Part shown: one piece after another, positions 34,172-42,499 of the stretch
Layout: each line of letters starts with the position of its first letter
Numbering within the stretch: position 1 is the stretch's first letter
Source: Pseudosulfitobacter koreensis
Lineage (GTDB): Bacteria > Pseudomonadota > Alphaproteobacteria > Rhodobacterales > Rhodobacteraceae
NCBI RefSeq assembly: GCF_024733015.1
Contig: NZ_JANKJG010000003.1
Location: 62,001-126,000, forward strand
Direction of reading: 5' to 3'
DNA: 64,000 nucleotides
Made by a program: the position numbers and the translations under genes
Notes under the pieces: model-generated
What the model saw: the letters and a program-made list of their open reading frames with translations, nothing else
Database searches by the model: none
Told to the model about the DNA's origin: nothing

Positions 34172-34705
34172 ATGGCAGTAGGTTTCTTTCGCCCCGAGGC
34201 GGTCGCGGCAGTAAAGCGCTGGCGCGAGGCATTGGTCGGCGCGGGGCTTGCCGTGCTGGGCCTGTGGTGGATCATGGGTCCCGGCGGGCTGCTGGCGCTG
34301 GTGGGGGCCGGGCTGGTGCTGATCGCGGGCGGTCTGATCCTGATCGGCGTTCAGCGCGGGCGGTTTCGCGGACCCGGCGGCGGTGCCGGTGCGGTGCAGG
34401 TCGACGAGGGGCAGATCACGTACTTTGGGCCCCTGACGGGGGGTGCCGTTGCCCTGCGCGAGTTGGAGCGGCTGACGCTGGACCGCGCGATGTATCCGCC
34501 GCACTGGCGGCTGGACCAGCACGGATCGCCTGCGCTGATGATACCGGTCAATGCTGCCGGATCGGACGCGCTGTTCGATGCCTTTGCCACCCTTCCGGGC
34601 TTGCGGACCGAACGGATGCTGAGCGAACTGGGCGAGGACAGCAAGGCCGCAGTGGTGATATGGGAGCGCGCACCACTGCGTCCGCAGACCATGCGGTTGC
34701 ATTAG
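34172..34705 (+). CDS. small inner-membrane protein of unknown function
   Basis: A 177-residue protein with two adjoining membrane helices near residues 20-55 (ALVGAGLAVLGLWWIMGPGG, LLALVGAGLVLIAGGLILIG). A short Arg/Gly linker and a soluble C-terminal domain of about 110 residues follow (VDEGQITYFGPLTGGAVALR, LERLTLDRAMYPPHWRLDQH). No family is recognised. Genes of this size beside ubiA/rsmE and gshA are common hypothetical proteins in related genomes, to my memory. It may form an operon with gshA 84 bp downstream. Confidence 0.7.
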   Translation: MAVGFFRPEAVAAVKRWREALVGAGLAVLGLWWIMGPGGLLALVGAGLVLIAGGLILIGVQRGRFRGPGGGAGAVQVDEGQITYFGPLTGGAVALRELERLTLDRAMYPPHWRLDQHGSPALMIPVNAAGSDALFDAFATLPGLRTERMLSELGEDSKAAVVIWERAPLRPQTMRLH

Positions 34706-34789
34706 AGCGCATGTTCACGGCCTTGCGCCTTGACACTTCTGCGCACGCCATACACCAAGTCTTGCGACGCATACGAAAGGCCACAGCGC

Positions 34790-36160
34790 ATGTCTATTCC
34801 ACAGTCCGGCGGCGGGCCGATCGAACATCACGACCAACTGGCGCAATATCTGGCTGACGGCTGCAAGCCCAAGGAAGATTGGCGCATCGGCACCGAACAC
34901 GAGAAATTCGGCTATATCAAGGACACGCTGGAGCCGCTGCCCTTCGAAGGCAAGCAGTCGATCGTGGCCGTGCTGGAAGGCCTGCGCGACCGCTATGGCT
35001 GGTCCGAGGTGCGTGAGGGCGGACACCTGACCGGGCTGGAACTGGACGGCGCCAACGTCTCGCTGGAACCGGGCGGCGCGCTTGAGTTGTCGGGCGCACC
35101 GCTGGAGACGATCCACGGCACCTGCGACGAGGTCAACGAACACCTGCGCCAGGTCAAGGACATCGCGGACGAGATCGGCGTCGGTTTCATCGGCCTGGGT
35201 GCTGCCCCGATCTGGACCCATGACGAGATGCCGCTGATGCCCAAGGGGCGCTACAAGCTGATGGATGCCTACATGGGCAAGGTCGGGACGATGGGGCGCA
35301 CGATGATGCGCCGCACCTGTACGGTTCAGGTGAACCTCGATTTCGGTTCCGAGGCGGACATGGTGCAAAAGCTGCGCGTGGCGCTGGCGTTGCAGCCGGT
35401 CGCGGTGGCGCTGTTCGCGAATTCGCCGTTCTTCGAGGGCAAGCCCAACGGGCACAAGTCATGGCGCAGCCGCGTCTGGCGCGATCTGGACCCGGCGCGC
35501 ACCGGCATGCTGCCCTTCGTCTTTGACGAAGGCTTCGGGTTCGAGGCATGGGTGCAATATGCGTTGGATGTGCCGATGTACTTTGTCTACCGCGACGGCA
35601 AATATATCGACGCGCTGGGCATGTCGTTCCGCGACTTTCTCAAGGGGCAACTGCCCGCGCTGCCCGGCGAAAAGCCGACGCTGTCGGACTGGGCCGACCA
35701 TCTGACCACCGCTTTTCCCGAGGCGCGGATCAAGAAGTTCATCGAGATGCGCGGCGCCGACGGAGGCCCGTGGCGGCGTCTGTGTGCGCTGCCCGCCTTT
35801 TGGACCGGTCTGATGTACGATCAGGGCGCGCTGGATGCGGCATGGGACCTGGTCAAGGACTGGGATGCCGAAACCCGCGAGGGGCTGCGCGTCGCGGCGT
35901 CGATCGACGGGTTGCAGGCCAAGGTCGGCGACGTGTCGATGATGGACATCGCGCGGCAATCGCTGGAAATTTCCAAGGCAGGCTTGCAGGCGCGGGCACG
36001 GCCCGGCGCAGGCGGGCTGATCCCCGACGAGACGCATTTCCTGAACGCGCTGCATGAAAGCGTCGAGACCGGGCGCACGCCTGCGGATGAATTGCTGGCG
36101 CAGTATCATGGCGACTGGAACGGCGACCTCAAAAGGATCTTTGCCGAATATTCCTATTGA
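34790..36160 (+). CDS. gshA: glutamate-cysteine ligase (GCS2 type)
   Basis: A 456-residue enzyme for the first step of glutathione synthesis, of the plant/alphaproteobacterial class rather than the E. coli class. Diagnostic pieces are WRIGTEHEKFGY, LDGANVSLEPGGALELSGAP, MMRRTCTVQVNLDFGSE and FANSPFFEGKPNG. The frame is open to 34730; the ATG at 34790 yields the usual start MSIPQSGGGPIEHHDQL. It converges with plsY. Confidence 0.95.
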   Translation: MSIPQSGGGPIEHHDQLAQYLADGCKPKEDWRIGTEHEKFGYIKDTLEPLPFEGKQSIVAVLEGLRDRYGWSEVREGGHLTGLELDGANVSLEPGGALELSGAPLETIHGTCDEVNEHLRQVKDIADEIGVGFIGLGAAPIWTHDEMPLMPKGRYKLMDAYMGKVGTMGRTMMRRTCTVQVNLDFGSEADMVQKLRVALALQPVAVALFANSPFFEGKPNGHKSWRSRVWRDLDPARTGMLPFVFDEGFGFEAWVQYALDVPMYFVYRDGKYIDALGMSFRDFLKGQLPALPGEKPTLSDWADHLTTAFPEARIKKFIEMRGADGGPWRRLCALPAFWTGLMYDQGALDAAWDLVKDWDAETREGLRVAASIDGLQAKVGDVSMMDIARQSLEISKAGLQARARPGAGGLIPDETHFLNALHESVETGRTPADELLAQYHGDWNGDLKRIFAEYSY

Positions 36161-36202
36161 TAGTGGCTCTGTCCGGGGTCATCAGCCGCATGGCAGACGA
36201 CC

Positions 36203-36811
36203 TCAGGCCTTGCTGCCGATCTTCGGTTCCGTGCCCTGACGGATGCGCGCGATGTTGCCCCGGTGACGCCAGAACACCAGCATGGTCAGCAGGATGCCAA
36301 GGATCAGCATCGGGCCGTGACCGGTCAGAACCAGCAGGAACGTCGACATCGCGGCCGCCAGCAGGCCGCCCATCGACGACATGCGCGACACCAGCGCGCC
36401 CACGGCCCATGCGATACTGCAGCCCAGACCCACGGGCCATGCCAGCGCCCACATCAGGCCGAGGAATGTGGCCACACCCTTGCCGCCGTTGAAGCGCAGC
36501 CAGACCGGATAGCAATGGCCGATCATCGCCGTCAGCGCGGCAAGCTGTGCGGCGTCTTCGCCCGCCAGACTGCGCGCCAGCAGCACGGCGACAACGCCCT
36601 TGCCACCGTCCAGCAGCAGCGTCAGCGCCGCGGCGGTCTTGTTGCCCGTGCGCAGAACGTTGGTGGCGCCGATATTGCCCGATCCGATTTCGCGCAGGTT
36701 GCCCAGCCCCAAAAGCTGCGTCAGCAGCAGACCGAAGGGGATCGAGCCCAAACCATAGCCGATCAGCGCCCATAGGATCAGGGTGAAGGTGGAACTTTCA
36801 ATCAGCGGCAT
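36203..36811 (-). CDS. plsY: glycerol-3-phosphate acyltransferase PlsY
   Basis: A 202-residue inner-membrane acyltransferase using acyl-phosphate to make lysophosphatidic acid. It shows the three cytoplasmic motifs of the family: GSIPFGLLLTQL with GSGNIGATNVLR, GHCYPVWLRFNGGKGVAT, and the later Arg/Glu region. Its ATG directly follows the TGA of the upstream dihydroorotase-like gene (TGAATG), making it the last gene of the leftward pyrB operon. Confidence 0.95.
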   Translation of the reverse strand: MPLIESSTFTLILWALIGYGLGSIPFGLLLTQLLGLGNLREIGSGNIGATNVLRTGNKTAAALTLLLDGGKGVVAVLLARSLAGEDAAQLAALTAMIGHCYPVWLRFNGGKGVATFLGLMWALAWPVGLGCSIAWAVGALVSRMSSMGGLLAAAMSTFLLVLTGHGPMLILGILLTMLVFWRHRGNIARIRQGTEPKIGSKA

Positions 36812-38122
36812 TCAGGACCCCGTTTCAAAAACACATGCGCCGTCCACATATGTCGCCAGCACCTTACCCTGCATGCGCTGGCCGTCAAACGGCGTGTTGC
36901 GCGACTTTGACCGCAGTGTCGTGCGGTCCATCACGAAGGGGGCGTTGGCGTCGAAGAGCACCAGATCGGCGGGCGCTCCGGCACTCAAACGGCCCGAGGG
37001 AAGGCCCAGCCGTTTGGCGGGGTTAAGCGACATCGCGCGCCAGAGGTGCGGCAGGTTGATCTGCTCCGCATGCACCAGCCGAAGGGCGGCAGGAAGGAAG
37101 GTTTCCAGGGCGACGGCACCGCTGGCGGCCTCCTCGAACGGCAGGCGCTTGCTCTCTTCGTCCTGCGGCGTGTGCATCGACGAGATGATGTCGATCAGGC
37201 CGGAGGCCACGGCTTCGACCACCGCGGTGCGGTCGTCCTCGTCGCGCAGGGGCGGCTTGAGCTTGAAGAAGGTGCGGTAGTCGGCCACGTCCAGCACGTT
37301 CAGTGTCAGGTGGTGCACCGAGGTGCCTGCCGTGATGTCCAGACCGTTGGCCTTGGCCCGTTCAAGTGCGGGCAGGGCGCGCGCGGTGGTGATCTGGTCG
37401 GCGTGATAGCGCGCGCCGGTCATCTCGATCAGGGCGATGTCGCGGTCCAGCGCCATGCGTTCGGCCATCGGCGTCACGCCGGGCAGGCCGCGCAGCGAGG
37501 CGAACTTGCCCGAGGTCACGCAGGAACCGGCGCTCAGGCCGGGGTCCTGCACGTGGGCGATCACCAGCGCACCCAGCGAGCGGGCATAGGTCAGCGCGCG
37601 TGAGAACACCTTGGTGTCGGTGACCACATGATCGCAATCGGTGAAGGCGACGGCGCCAGCGTCCAGCAGAAAGCTGATCTCGGTCATCTCGCGGCCCATC
37701 CTGCCCTTGGTCAGCGCGGCCATTGGCAGCACGTGAACCGGTGCTGCCTCGCGCGCGCGGCGGATGACGAATTCAAGCGTTTCGGGGTTATCAATCGCCG
37801 GATCGGTGTCGGGGCGGGTGACGATGGTGGTGACCCCGCCCGCAGCCGCCGCAGCCCCCGCCGAGCGAAAGCTTTCCTTGTGCCGCTCGCCGGGCTCGCA
37901 GACCTTCACGCCGATGTCGACGATGCCCGGAGCGAGGTACTTGCCTGCGCAGTCGATCACGGTGTCTGCGCCGTATTTGGTCGGATTTTCGACAGGGCCG
38001 TTCAGGATTTCCCTGATCGTGCCATCTTCGACCAGAAGACCGCCGTCGATGATCTGGCCTGCCTCGGGGTCGATCAGCCTGGCGTTGGTAAAGAGGGTCA
38101 GGGTCAAGGGGCGCATCCTCAT
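36812..38122 (-). CDS. dihydroorotase-like protein lacking metal ligands (PyrC', non-catalytic)
   Basis: A 436-residue amidohydrolase-fold protein most similar to class I dihydroorotases. The metal site is broken. The hallmark D-x-H-V-H-x-R-E-P-G reads DIGVKVCEPG (69-78), so both histidines are missing, and the late Asp/His site reads ISSMHTPQ instead of STDHAPH. Only one later histidine motif (AHVQDPG) survives. Inactive dihydroorotase homologues encoded beside pyrB are known to be structural partners of aspartate carbamoyltransferase, for example PyrC' in Pseudomonas. The same role is likely here. An active PyrC should be elsewhere. ATGs at 38122 and 38116 are both possible starts. Confidence 0.87.
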   Translation of the reverse strand: MRMRPLTLTLFTNARLIDPEAGQIIDGGLLVEDGTIREILNGPVENPTKYGADTVIDCAGKYLAPGIVDIGVKVCEPGERHKESFRSAGAAAAAGGVTTIVTRPDTDPAIDNPETLEFVIRRAREAAPVHVLPMAALTKGRMGREMTEISFLLDAGAVAFTDCDHVVTDTKVFSRALTYARSLGALVIAHVQDPGLSAGSCVTSGKFASLRGLPGVTPMAERMALDRDIALIEMTGARYHADQITTARALPALERAKANGLDITAGTSVHHLTLNVLDVADYRTFFKLKPPLRDEDDRTAVVEAVASGLIDIISSMHTPQDEESKRLPFEEAASGAVALETFLPAALRLVHAEQINLPHLWRAMSLNPAKRLGLPSGRLSAGAPADLVLFDANAPFVMDRTTLRSKSRNTPFDGQRMQGKVLATYVDGACVFETGS

Positions 38123-38203
38123 TCCGGTGTTCCCGACGGCTTTAACGGGGATTGCGGATCAGGGAAAGAGCAAGCGCAGTGCAAATGTCGCCCCGGACAG
38201 GCA

Positions 38204-38743
38204 TCACGCCAGCCAGATGACCAAGCCCGTTATCAGAAAGATCACCAGCAGCGCGATCGAGGCTATACGGCCGGACATGGCGGCGTCGGACACAGGTTTG
38301 CGGGTCTTTTCCGGACTGCTGTAGAGGTCAGCCGAGGTGCTGGTGATCGTATCGGTCGTGGTCCACTCGGGTGCGGGCGCGCCGAAGGTGCCGATCAGGG
38401 TCAGGTCCGGTGTGTCGGGCAGGGACACGTGCAGATCGCGAAACGCCAGCGACAGCACGACCAGCACGTAGCCCTCAAGCGCGCGCAGACGCCCCGCCTG
38501 CGGATCAAGCTGGGCACGCGGGATATCGTAGCCGGTGTGCAGATAGTCATCGAGACCCATCTCGCCCAGATCGGCGACACGAAACAGTTCGATGAAATCG
38601 GGGTTCAGGTCATCGATGCCCAGCAGGTCCTGGATCGCCTTGATGCCCCCGTCCAGCAGGGCGCGGGCTTCGGCTTCGGTCTTGTTGATAGCGAACAGGC
38701 GCAGACGGCCACGTTCCATGGGGGGTATTTCGGCAAGGCTCAT
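38204..38743 (-). CDS. tail-anchored protein of unknown function in the pyrB operon
   Basis: A 179-residue protein between pyrB and the dihydroorotase-like gene. The N-terminal 120 residues are soluble and Leu/Asp-rich (ARALLDGGIKAIQDLLGIDD, GRLRALEGYVLVVLSLAF). A Ser/Thr-rich linker follows, and the last 22 residues are a membrane helix (ASIALLVIFLITGLVIWLA), so the bulk faces the cytoplasm. I recognise no family. Its position suggests a link to pyrimidine synthesis or membrane placement of that complex, but this is speculation. Confidence 0.72.
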   Translation of the reverse strand: MSLAEIPPMERGRLRLFAINKTEAEARALLDGGIKAIQDLLGIDDLNPDFIELFRVADLGEMGLDDYLHTGYDIPRAQLDPQAGRLRALEGYVLVVLSLAFRDLHVSLPDTPDLTLIGTFGAPAPEWTTTDTITSTSADLYSSPEKTRKPVSDAAMSGRIASIALLVIFLITGLVIWLA

Positions 38744-38813
38744 CAGGGTGCCCTTTGCGGGTTTGAAAGTGTCTGGTTCAACATATGACGGATGGGCTGC
38801 GTGACCAGTGCCC

Positions 38814-39755
38814 TCAGGCGGCGGCGCGTTCGGCCCGCAGGTTTTGCGCCAGCAGGTCCATCGCGGCCATGCGTACGGCTACGCCCATCTCGACCTGTTC
38901 CTGAATGACACTGCGGTTGATGTCGTCGGCCAAGGTTCCGTCGATTTCGACGCCCCGGTTCATCGGGCCGGGGTGCATGACGATGGCGTCGGGCTTGGCA
39001 TGTGCAAGCTTTTCGGAATCCAATCCAAAACGGTGGTAATACTCACGTTCACTGGGGATAAAGCCGCCGTCCATGCGCTCTTTTTGCAAGCGCAACATCA
39101 TCACCACGTCGACGTCCTTCAGCCCTTCGGCCATGTTGTCGAACACTTCGACGCCGAACTCCTTGATCCCCGAGGGCATCAGCGTCGGCGGTGCGATCAG
39201 GCGGATGCGGTTTTCCATCTTGCCCAGCAGCATGATGTTGCTGCGCGCCACGCGGCTGTGGGCGATGTCGCCGCAGATAGCGATCGACAGCCGGTGCAGA
39301 CGCCCCTTGGCGCGGCGGATCGTCAACGCGTCCAACAGTGCCTGCGTGGGGTGTTCGTGGCGTCCGTCGCCTGCGTTCAGCACCGCGCAGTTCACCTTCT
39401 GCGCCAGCAGATCGACCGCGCCCGATTGCGGATGGCGCACCACCAGCAGATCGGGGTGCATCGCGTTCAGCGTCATCGCGGTGTCGATCAGGGTCTCGCC
39501 TTTCTTGATCGACGAGGCCTGCATCGCCATGTTCATCACGTCCGCGCCCAGCCGTTTGCCCGCGATCTCGAAGGATGCCTGCGTGCGGGTCGAGTTTTCG
39601 AAAAACATGTTGATCTGGGTCAGCCCCGCCAGCGTTTCGGAGTGTTTCGCGGTGCGGTTCAGGGTGACGTAATCATCCGCCAGATCCAGCAAAGTGGTGA
39701 TGTCCATGGGGGCAAGCGGCTCGATGCCCAGCAGATGGCGGTGTTTGAAGGTCAT
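38814..39755 (-). CDS. pyrB: aspartate carbamoyltransferase catalytic subunit
   Basis: A 313-residue enzyme committing carbamoyl phosphate and aspartate to pyrimidine synthesis. It has the carbamoyl-phosphate loop [13 protein letters not shown], the [14 protein letters not shown] motif, and [13 protein letters not shown] near the C-terminus. No regulatory pyrI is present, which fits a class A enzyme assembled with an inactive dihydroorotase. First gene of a leftward operon that continues with the tail-anchored protein, PyrC' and plsY. Confidence 0.97.
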   Translation of the reverse strand: MTFKHRHLLGIEPLAPMDITTLLDLADDYVTLNRTAKHSETLAGLTQINMFFENSTRTQASFEIAGKRLGADVMNMAMQASSIKKGETLIDTAMTLNAMHPDLLVVRHPQSGAVDLLAQKVNCAVLNAGDGRHEHPTQALLDALTIRRAKGRLHRLSIAICGDIAHSRVARSNIMLLGKMENRIRLIAPPTLMPSGIKEFGVEVFDNMAEGLKDVDVVMMLRLQKERMDGGFIPSEREYYHRFGLDSEKLAHAKPDAIVMHPGPMNRGVEIDGTLADDINRSVIQEQVEMGVAVRMAAMDLLAQNLRAERAAA

Positions 39756-39873
39756 TGCGCGCGTCTCCGAAGTTACGGCGCTTTATAGGCAGGCGGCAAG
39801 GGGGCGGCAAGCATCGGTGGCCATCTGCGCAACAGGCGTTTTGTCTGGCGGCGGGGCGGCGTAGACTGGCGAC

Positions 39874-40647
39874 ATGGAATCACTGAGCTATCAAGACGCC
39901 GCCGCGATGCTGGCCTGGCAGGTCGAGCTGGGGGTGGACGAGTGCATCATGGATGCGCCCGTGAACCGCTATGAAACACCTGCCGCTGCGCCGAAGGCGA
40001 AGGCCGCCGAGAAAGCGCCCCAGCGCGGGCCGGTGCGGTTTGTCGAACCGGACGTGGATTTGCCTGCGTTGGCACGCGCGGCGGCGGCGCAGGCGGGCGA
40101 TCTGGCGGCCCTGCGCGCGGCGATTGACGGCTTTGGCCGGTGCGATCTGCAAAAAGGCGCGCGCAATCTGGTGTTCGCCGATGGCGATCCGTCCGCGCGG
40201 GTGATGATCGTGGGCGACGTGCCCACCCGCGACGAAGACCGCGAGGGCAAGCCGTTCGTGCGGGCTGACGGTGCCATGCTGGACGCGATGTTCGCGGCCA
40301 TCGGCATAGGGCGCGGCACTGATGTGCCGGTCTACATGACGCTGGCGCTGCCCTGGCGCACCCCGCAGGACCGCGCGCCCAGCGGCGAGGAAATCACGAT
40401 GATGGCGCCGTTTCTGGAGCGTCACATCGCGCTGGCCGATCCGGATGTGGTGGTGATCATGGGCAATGTGGCGGCGCAGGCGCTGCTGGGCAAACCCGGC
40501 ATCACGCGGATGCGCGGCACCTGGGCCGAGGTCTGCGGCAAGCCCGCGATGCCGATGTTCCCGCCCGCCCATCTGCTGCGCAACCCGCTGGCCAAACGCG
40601 AGGCCTGGGCCGATCTGCTGGAGATAAAGGCCAGGTTGACCGCATGA
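39874..40647 (+). CDS. uracil-DNA glycosylase superfamily protein with degenerate motifs
   Basis: A 257-residue protein related to family 4 UDGs. The alignment is clear in ARVMIVGDVPTRDEDREGKP and FPPAHLLRNPLAKREAW. Motif A, normally GEAPGxxED, is GDVPTRDED. The catalytic-loop His of motif B (HPA) is Pro (FPPAH). Of the four iron-sulfur cysteines only the first region has one (FGRCDLQKG), while the later positions read LALPWRTP and MAPFLERH. Glycosylase activity is therefore doubtful. The N-terminal 60 residues are an Ala/Lys-rich extension. It overlaps the phosphoesterase gene by 4 nt. Confidence 0.82.
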   Translation: MESLSYQDAAAMLAWQVELGVDECIMDAPVNRYETPAAAPKAKAAEKAPQRGPVRFVEPDVDLPALARAAAAQAGDLAALRAAIDGFGRCDLQKGARNLVFADGDPSARVMIVGDVPTRDEDREGKPFVRADGAMLDAMFAAIGIGRGTDVPVYMTLALPWRTPQDRAPSGEEITMMAPFLERHIALADPDVVVIMGNVAAQALLGKPGITRMRGTWAEVCGKPAMPMFPPAHLLRNPLAKREAWADLLEIKARLTA

Positions 40648-41240
40648 AGATCCTCGCCTTTTCCGACCTGCACCACGCCCGTGCCCGTGCCGCCGATCTG
40701 GTCGCCGCAAGCGCCGGTGCCGACCTGGTCATCGGCGCGGGCGACTATTGCAACATGCGTCAGGATTTGCAGGGCGCCATGGCGCTGCTGGACGGGATCA
40801 AGGCGCCGATGGTGTTGGTTCCCGGCAATGCCGAAAGCGCCGATGAGCTGCGCGCCGCCGCCCCGCGTGCGACGGTGCTGCATGGGACGGGCTGCAAGAT
40901 CAACGGTTTGCGCCTGTTCGGTCTGGGCTGCGGCATCCCGCCCACGCCCTTCGGCGAATGGTCGTGCGATCTGGACGAAGGCGCGGCCGAGGCGATGCTT
41001 GCAGGCTGCGACGGGGCAGATATCCTGATCTGCCATTCCCCGCCCAAGGGTGCGGTGGACGTGACCAGTGGTGGCATGTCGGTGGGATCGACTGCCGTGC
41101 GGGCCGCGGTGGAGCGGGTGCAGCCAGAGCTGATGCTCTGCGGGCATATCCACGACTGCTGGGGTCAGGAAAGCTTGATCGGTGCAACCCGCGTGGTCAA
41201 TCTGGGGCCTACGGTGAACTGGTTCGAGGTCGAGGGATGA
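40644..41240 (+). CDS. metallophosphoesterase
   Basis: A 198-residue calcineurin-like phosphoesterase. The metal-binding blocks are all present: FSDLHH (D-x-H), GAGDYCN (GD), PGNAES (GN), CHSPPKG and CGHIHD (GHxH). The size matches small cytoplasmic YfcE/Icc-like phosphodiesterases. The substrate is unknown. It is coupled to the UDG-like gene (ATGA) and to the LysE gene downstream. Confidence 0.88.
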   Translation: MKILAFSDLHHARARAADLVAASAGADLVIGAGDYCNMRQDLQGAMALLDGIKAPMVLVPGNAESADELRAAAPRATVLHGTGCKINGLRLFGLGCGIPPTPFGEWSCDLDEGAAEAMLAGCDGADILICHSPPKGAVDVTSGGMSVGSTAVRAAVERVQPELMLCGHIHDCWGQESLIGATRVVNLGPTVNWFEVEG

Positions 41241-41857
41241 TGACCGAATGGATCACTTTGCTGGCCTTCGTGCCTGCGGCGCTGGCGCTGAACCTGACAC
41301 CGGGGGCGGACATGATGTTCTGTCTGGGGCAGGGGCTGAGGTCGGGTCCAAAGGCCGCAGTGGCTGCCAGTGCGGGGATCTCGCTCGGCGCGTTCATTCA
41401 CACCGGATTGGCGGGTCTGGGTCTGGGTGCCGTGGTCGCGACGGTGCCCGGCGCATTCGAGGTGATACGCTGGGCAGGTGTCGCCTATTTGCTGTTCCTG
41501 GCCGTGCAACTGCTGCGTGGCGATGACGCGAAACGCAGCAAGGTCGGGGGCATGAGTGTCGTGCGGGCCTTTCGCACAGGGCTGGTGGTCAACCTGACCA
41601 ATCCAAAGGTGATCCTGTTCGTGGTTGCCTTTCTGCCCCAGTTCGTGCGTCCCGAGGGGCCGCCGGTACTGGTGCAGTTCCTGATACTGGGTGCCGTGAT
41701 GGCGCTGGGCGGTTTCGTGATCAACGGTGCGGTAGGCATCTTTGCCTCGGGCCTCGGCGCACGGCTGGCGCGGGGCAGCCGCATCCTGGACTATGTAACC
41801 GGTGGCATTTTCGCGGCACTCGCGCTGCGGCTGGCCCTGTTGGAGCGCAGCGCATGA
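41240..41857 (+). CDS. LysE-family amino acid exporter
   Basis: A 205-residue inner-membrane exporter of the LysE/RhtB family, six hydrophobic segments. The N-terminal signature LNLTPGADMMFCLGQGLRSG and the mid-protein GLVVNLTNPKVILFVVAFLP are diagnostic. Start codons at 41237 and 41240 are adjacent; both overlap the phosphoesterase stop. The cargo is an amino acid or a homoserine-lactone-like compound; sequence alone does not say which. Confidence 0.9.
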   Translation: MTEWITLLAFVPAALALNLTPGADMMFCLGQGLRSGPKAAVAASAGISLGAFIHTGLAGLGLGAVVATVPGAFEVIRWAGVAYLLFLAVQLLRGDDAKRSKVGGMSVVRAFRTGLVVNLTNPKVILFVVAFLPQFVRPEGPPVLVQFLILGAVMALGGFVINGAVGIFASGLGARLARGSRILDYVTGGIFAALALRLALLERSA

Positions 41858-42396
41858 GCCGTATCGACGAGACCATTGAATTCATCCCCGTCCGCATCGC
41901 GGTGCTGACCGTCAGCGACACGCGGCAACTGGCCGATGACCGGTCTGGTGACGTATTGGTGGACCGGATCGCGGCGGCGGGTCACGTTCTGGCCGACCGC
42001 AAGATCATCGCGGACGAGCGCGCCGAGATCGCAGCACAACTGCGCGCATGGTGCGCCGATCCGCAGATCGACGTGGTGATCAGTACAGGCGGCACCGGCC
42101 TGACGGGCCGCGATGTCACGGTCGAGGCGCACCGCGATGTCTATGAAAAGGAAATCGACGCCTTCGGCACCGTCTTCACCATCGTAAGCATGAACAAGAT
42201 CGGCACCAGCGCGGTTCAAAGCCGCGCGACGGGGGGCGTCGCGGGCGGCACCTATCTGTTTGCACTGCCCGGCAGCCCCGGTGCCTGCAAGGACGCCTGG
42301 GACGAGATATTGCTGAAACAACTCGATTTCCGGCACCGTCCCTGCAATTTCGTGGAAATAATGCCGCGTCTGGACGAACATCTGCGACGGAAATGA
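41854..42396 (+). CDS. moaB: molybdenum cofactor biosynthesis protein B
   Basis: A 180-residue MoaB/MogA-type protein that binds molybdopterin and adenylylates it before molybdate insertion. The MPT-binding motif is VVISTGGTGLTGRDVT, and LPGSPGACKDAWDEIL is also typical. It overlaps lysE by 4 nt and is followed by a strong hairpin. Other Moco genes lie at 29.3-30 kb and 56.5-60.6 kb. Confidence 0.94.
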   Translation: MSRIDETIEFIPVRIAVLTVSDTRQLADDRSGDVLVDRIAAAGHVLADRKIIADERAEIAAQLRAWCADPQIDVVISTGGTGLTGRDVTVEAHRDVYEKEIDAFGTVFTIVSMNKIGTSAVQSRATGGVAGGTYLFALPGSPGACKDAWDEILLKQLDFRHRPCNFVEIMPRLDEHLRRK

Positions 42397-42420
42397 AATC
42401 GTGCCGCGTAACAGTGTCGT

Positions 42421-42441
42421 GCACCGGGGGTTTCCCGGTGC
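42421..42441 (+). terminator. perfect hairpin after moaB
   Basis: GCACCGGG (42421-42428) and CCCGGTGC (42434-42441) are exact reverse complements around GGTTT, 25 bp after the moaB stop and 59 bp before the efflux genes. There is no T-run. A TATGAT at 42452-42457 just beyond could be a -10 element for the efflux operon. Confidence 0.5.
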
Positions 42442-42499
42442 CGATGCGCGCTATGATAACAGCCTCTGACACGATGCAGGGGCATATAGGTATGGACAC

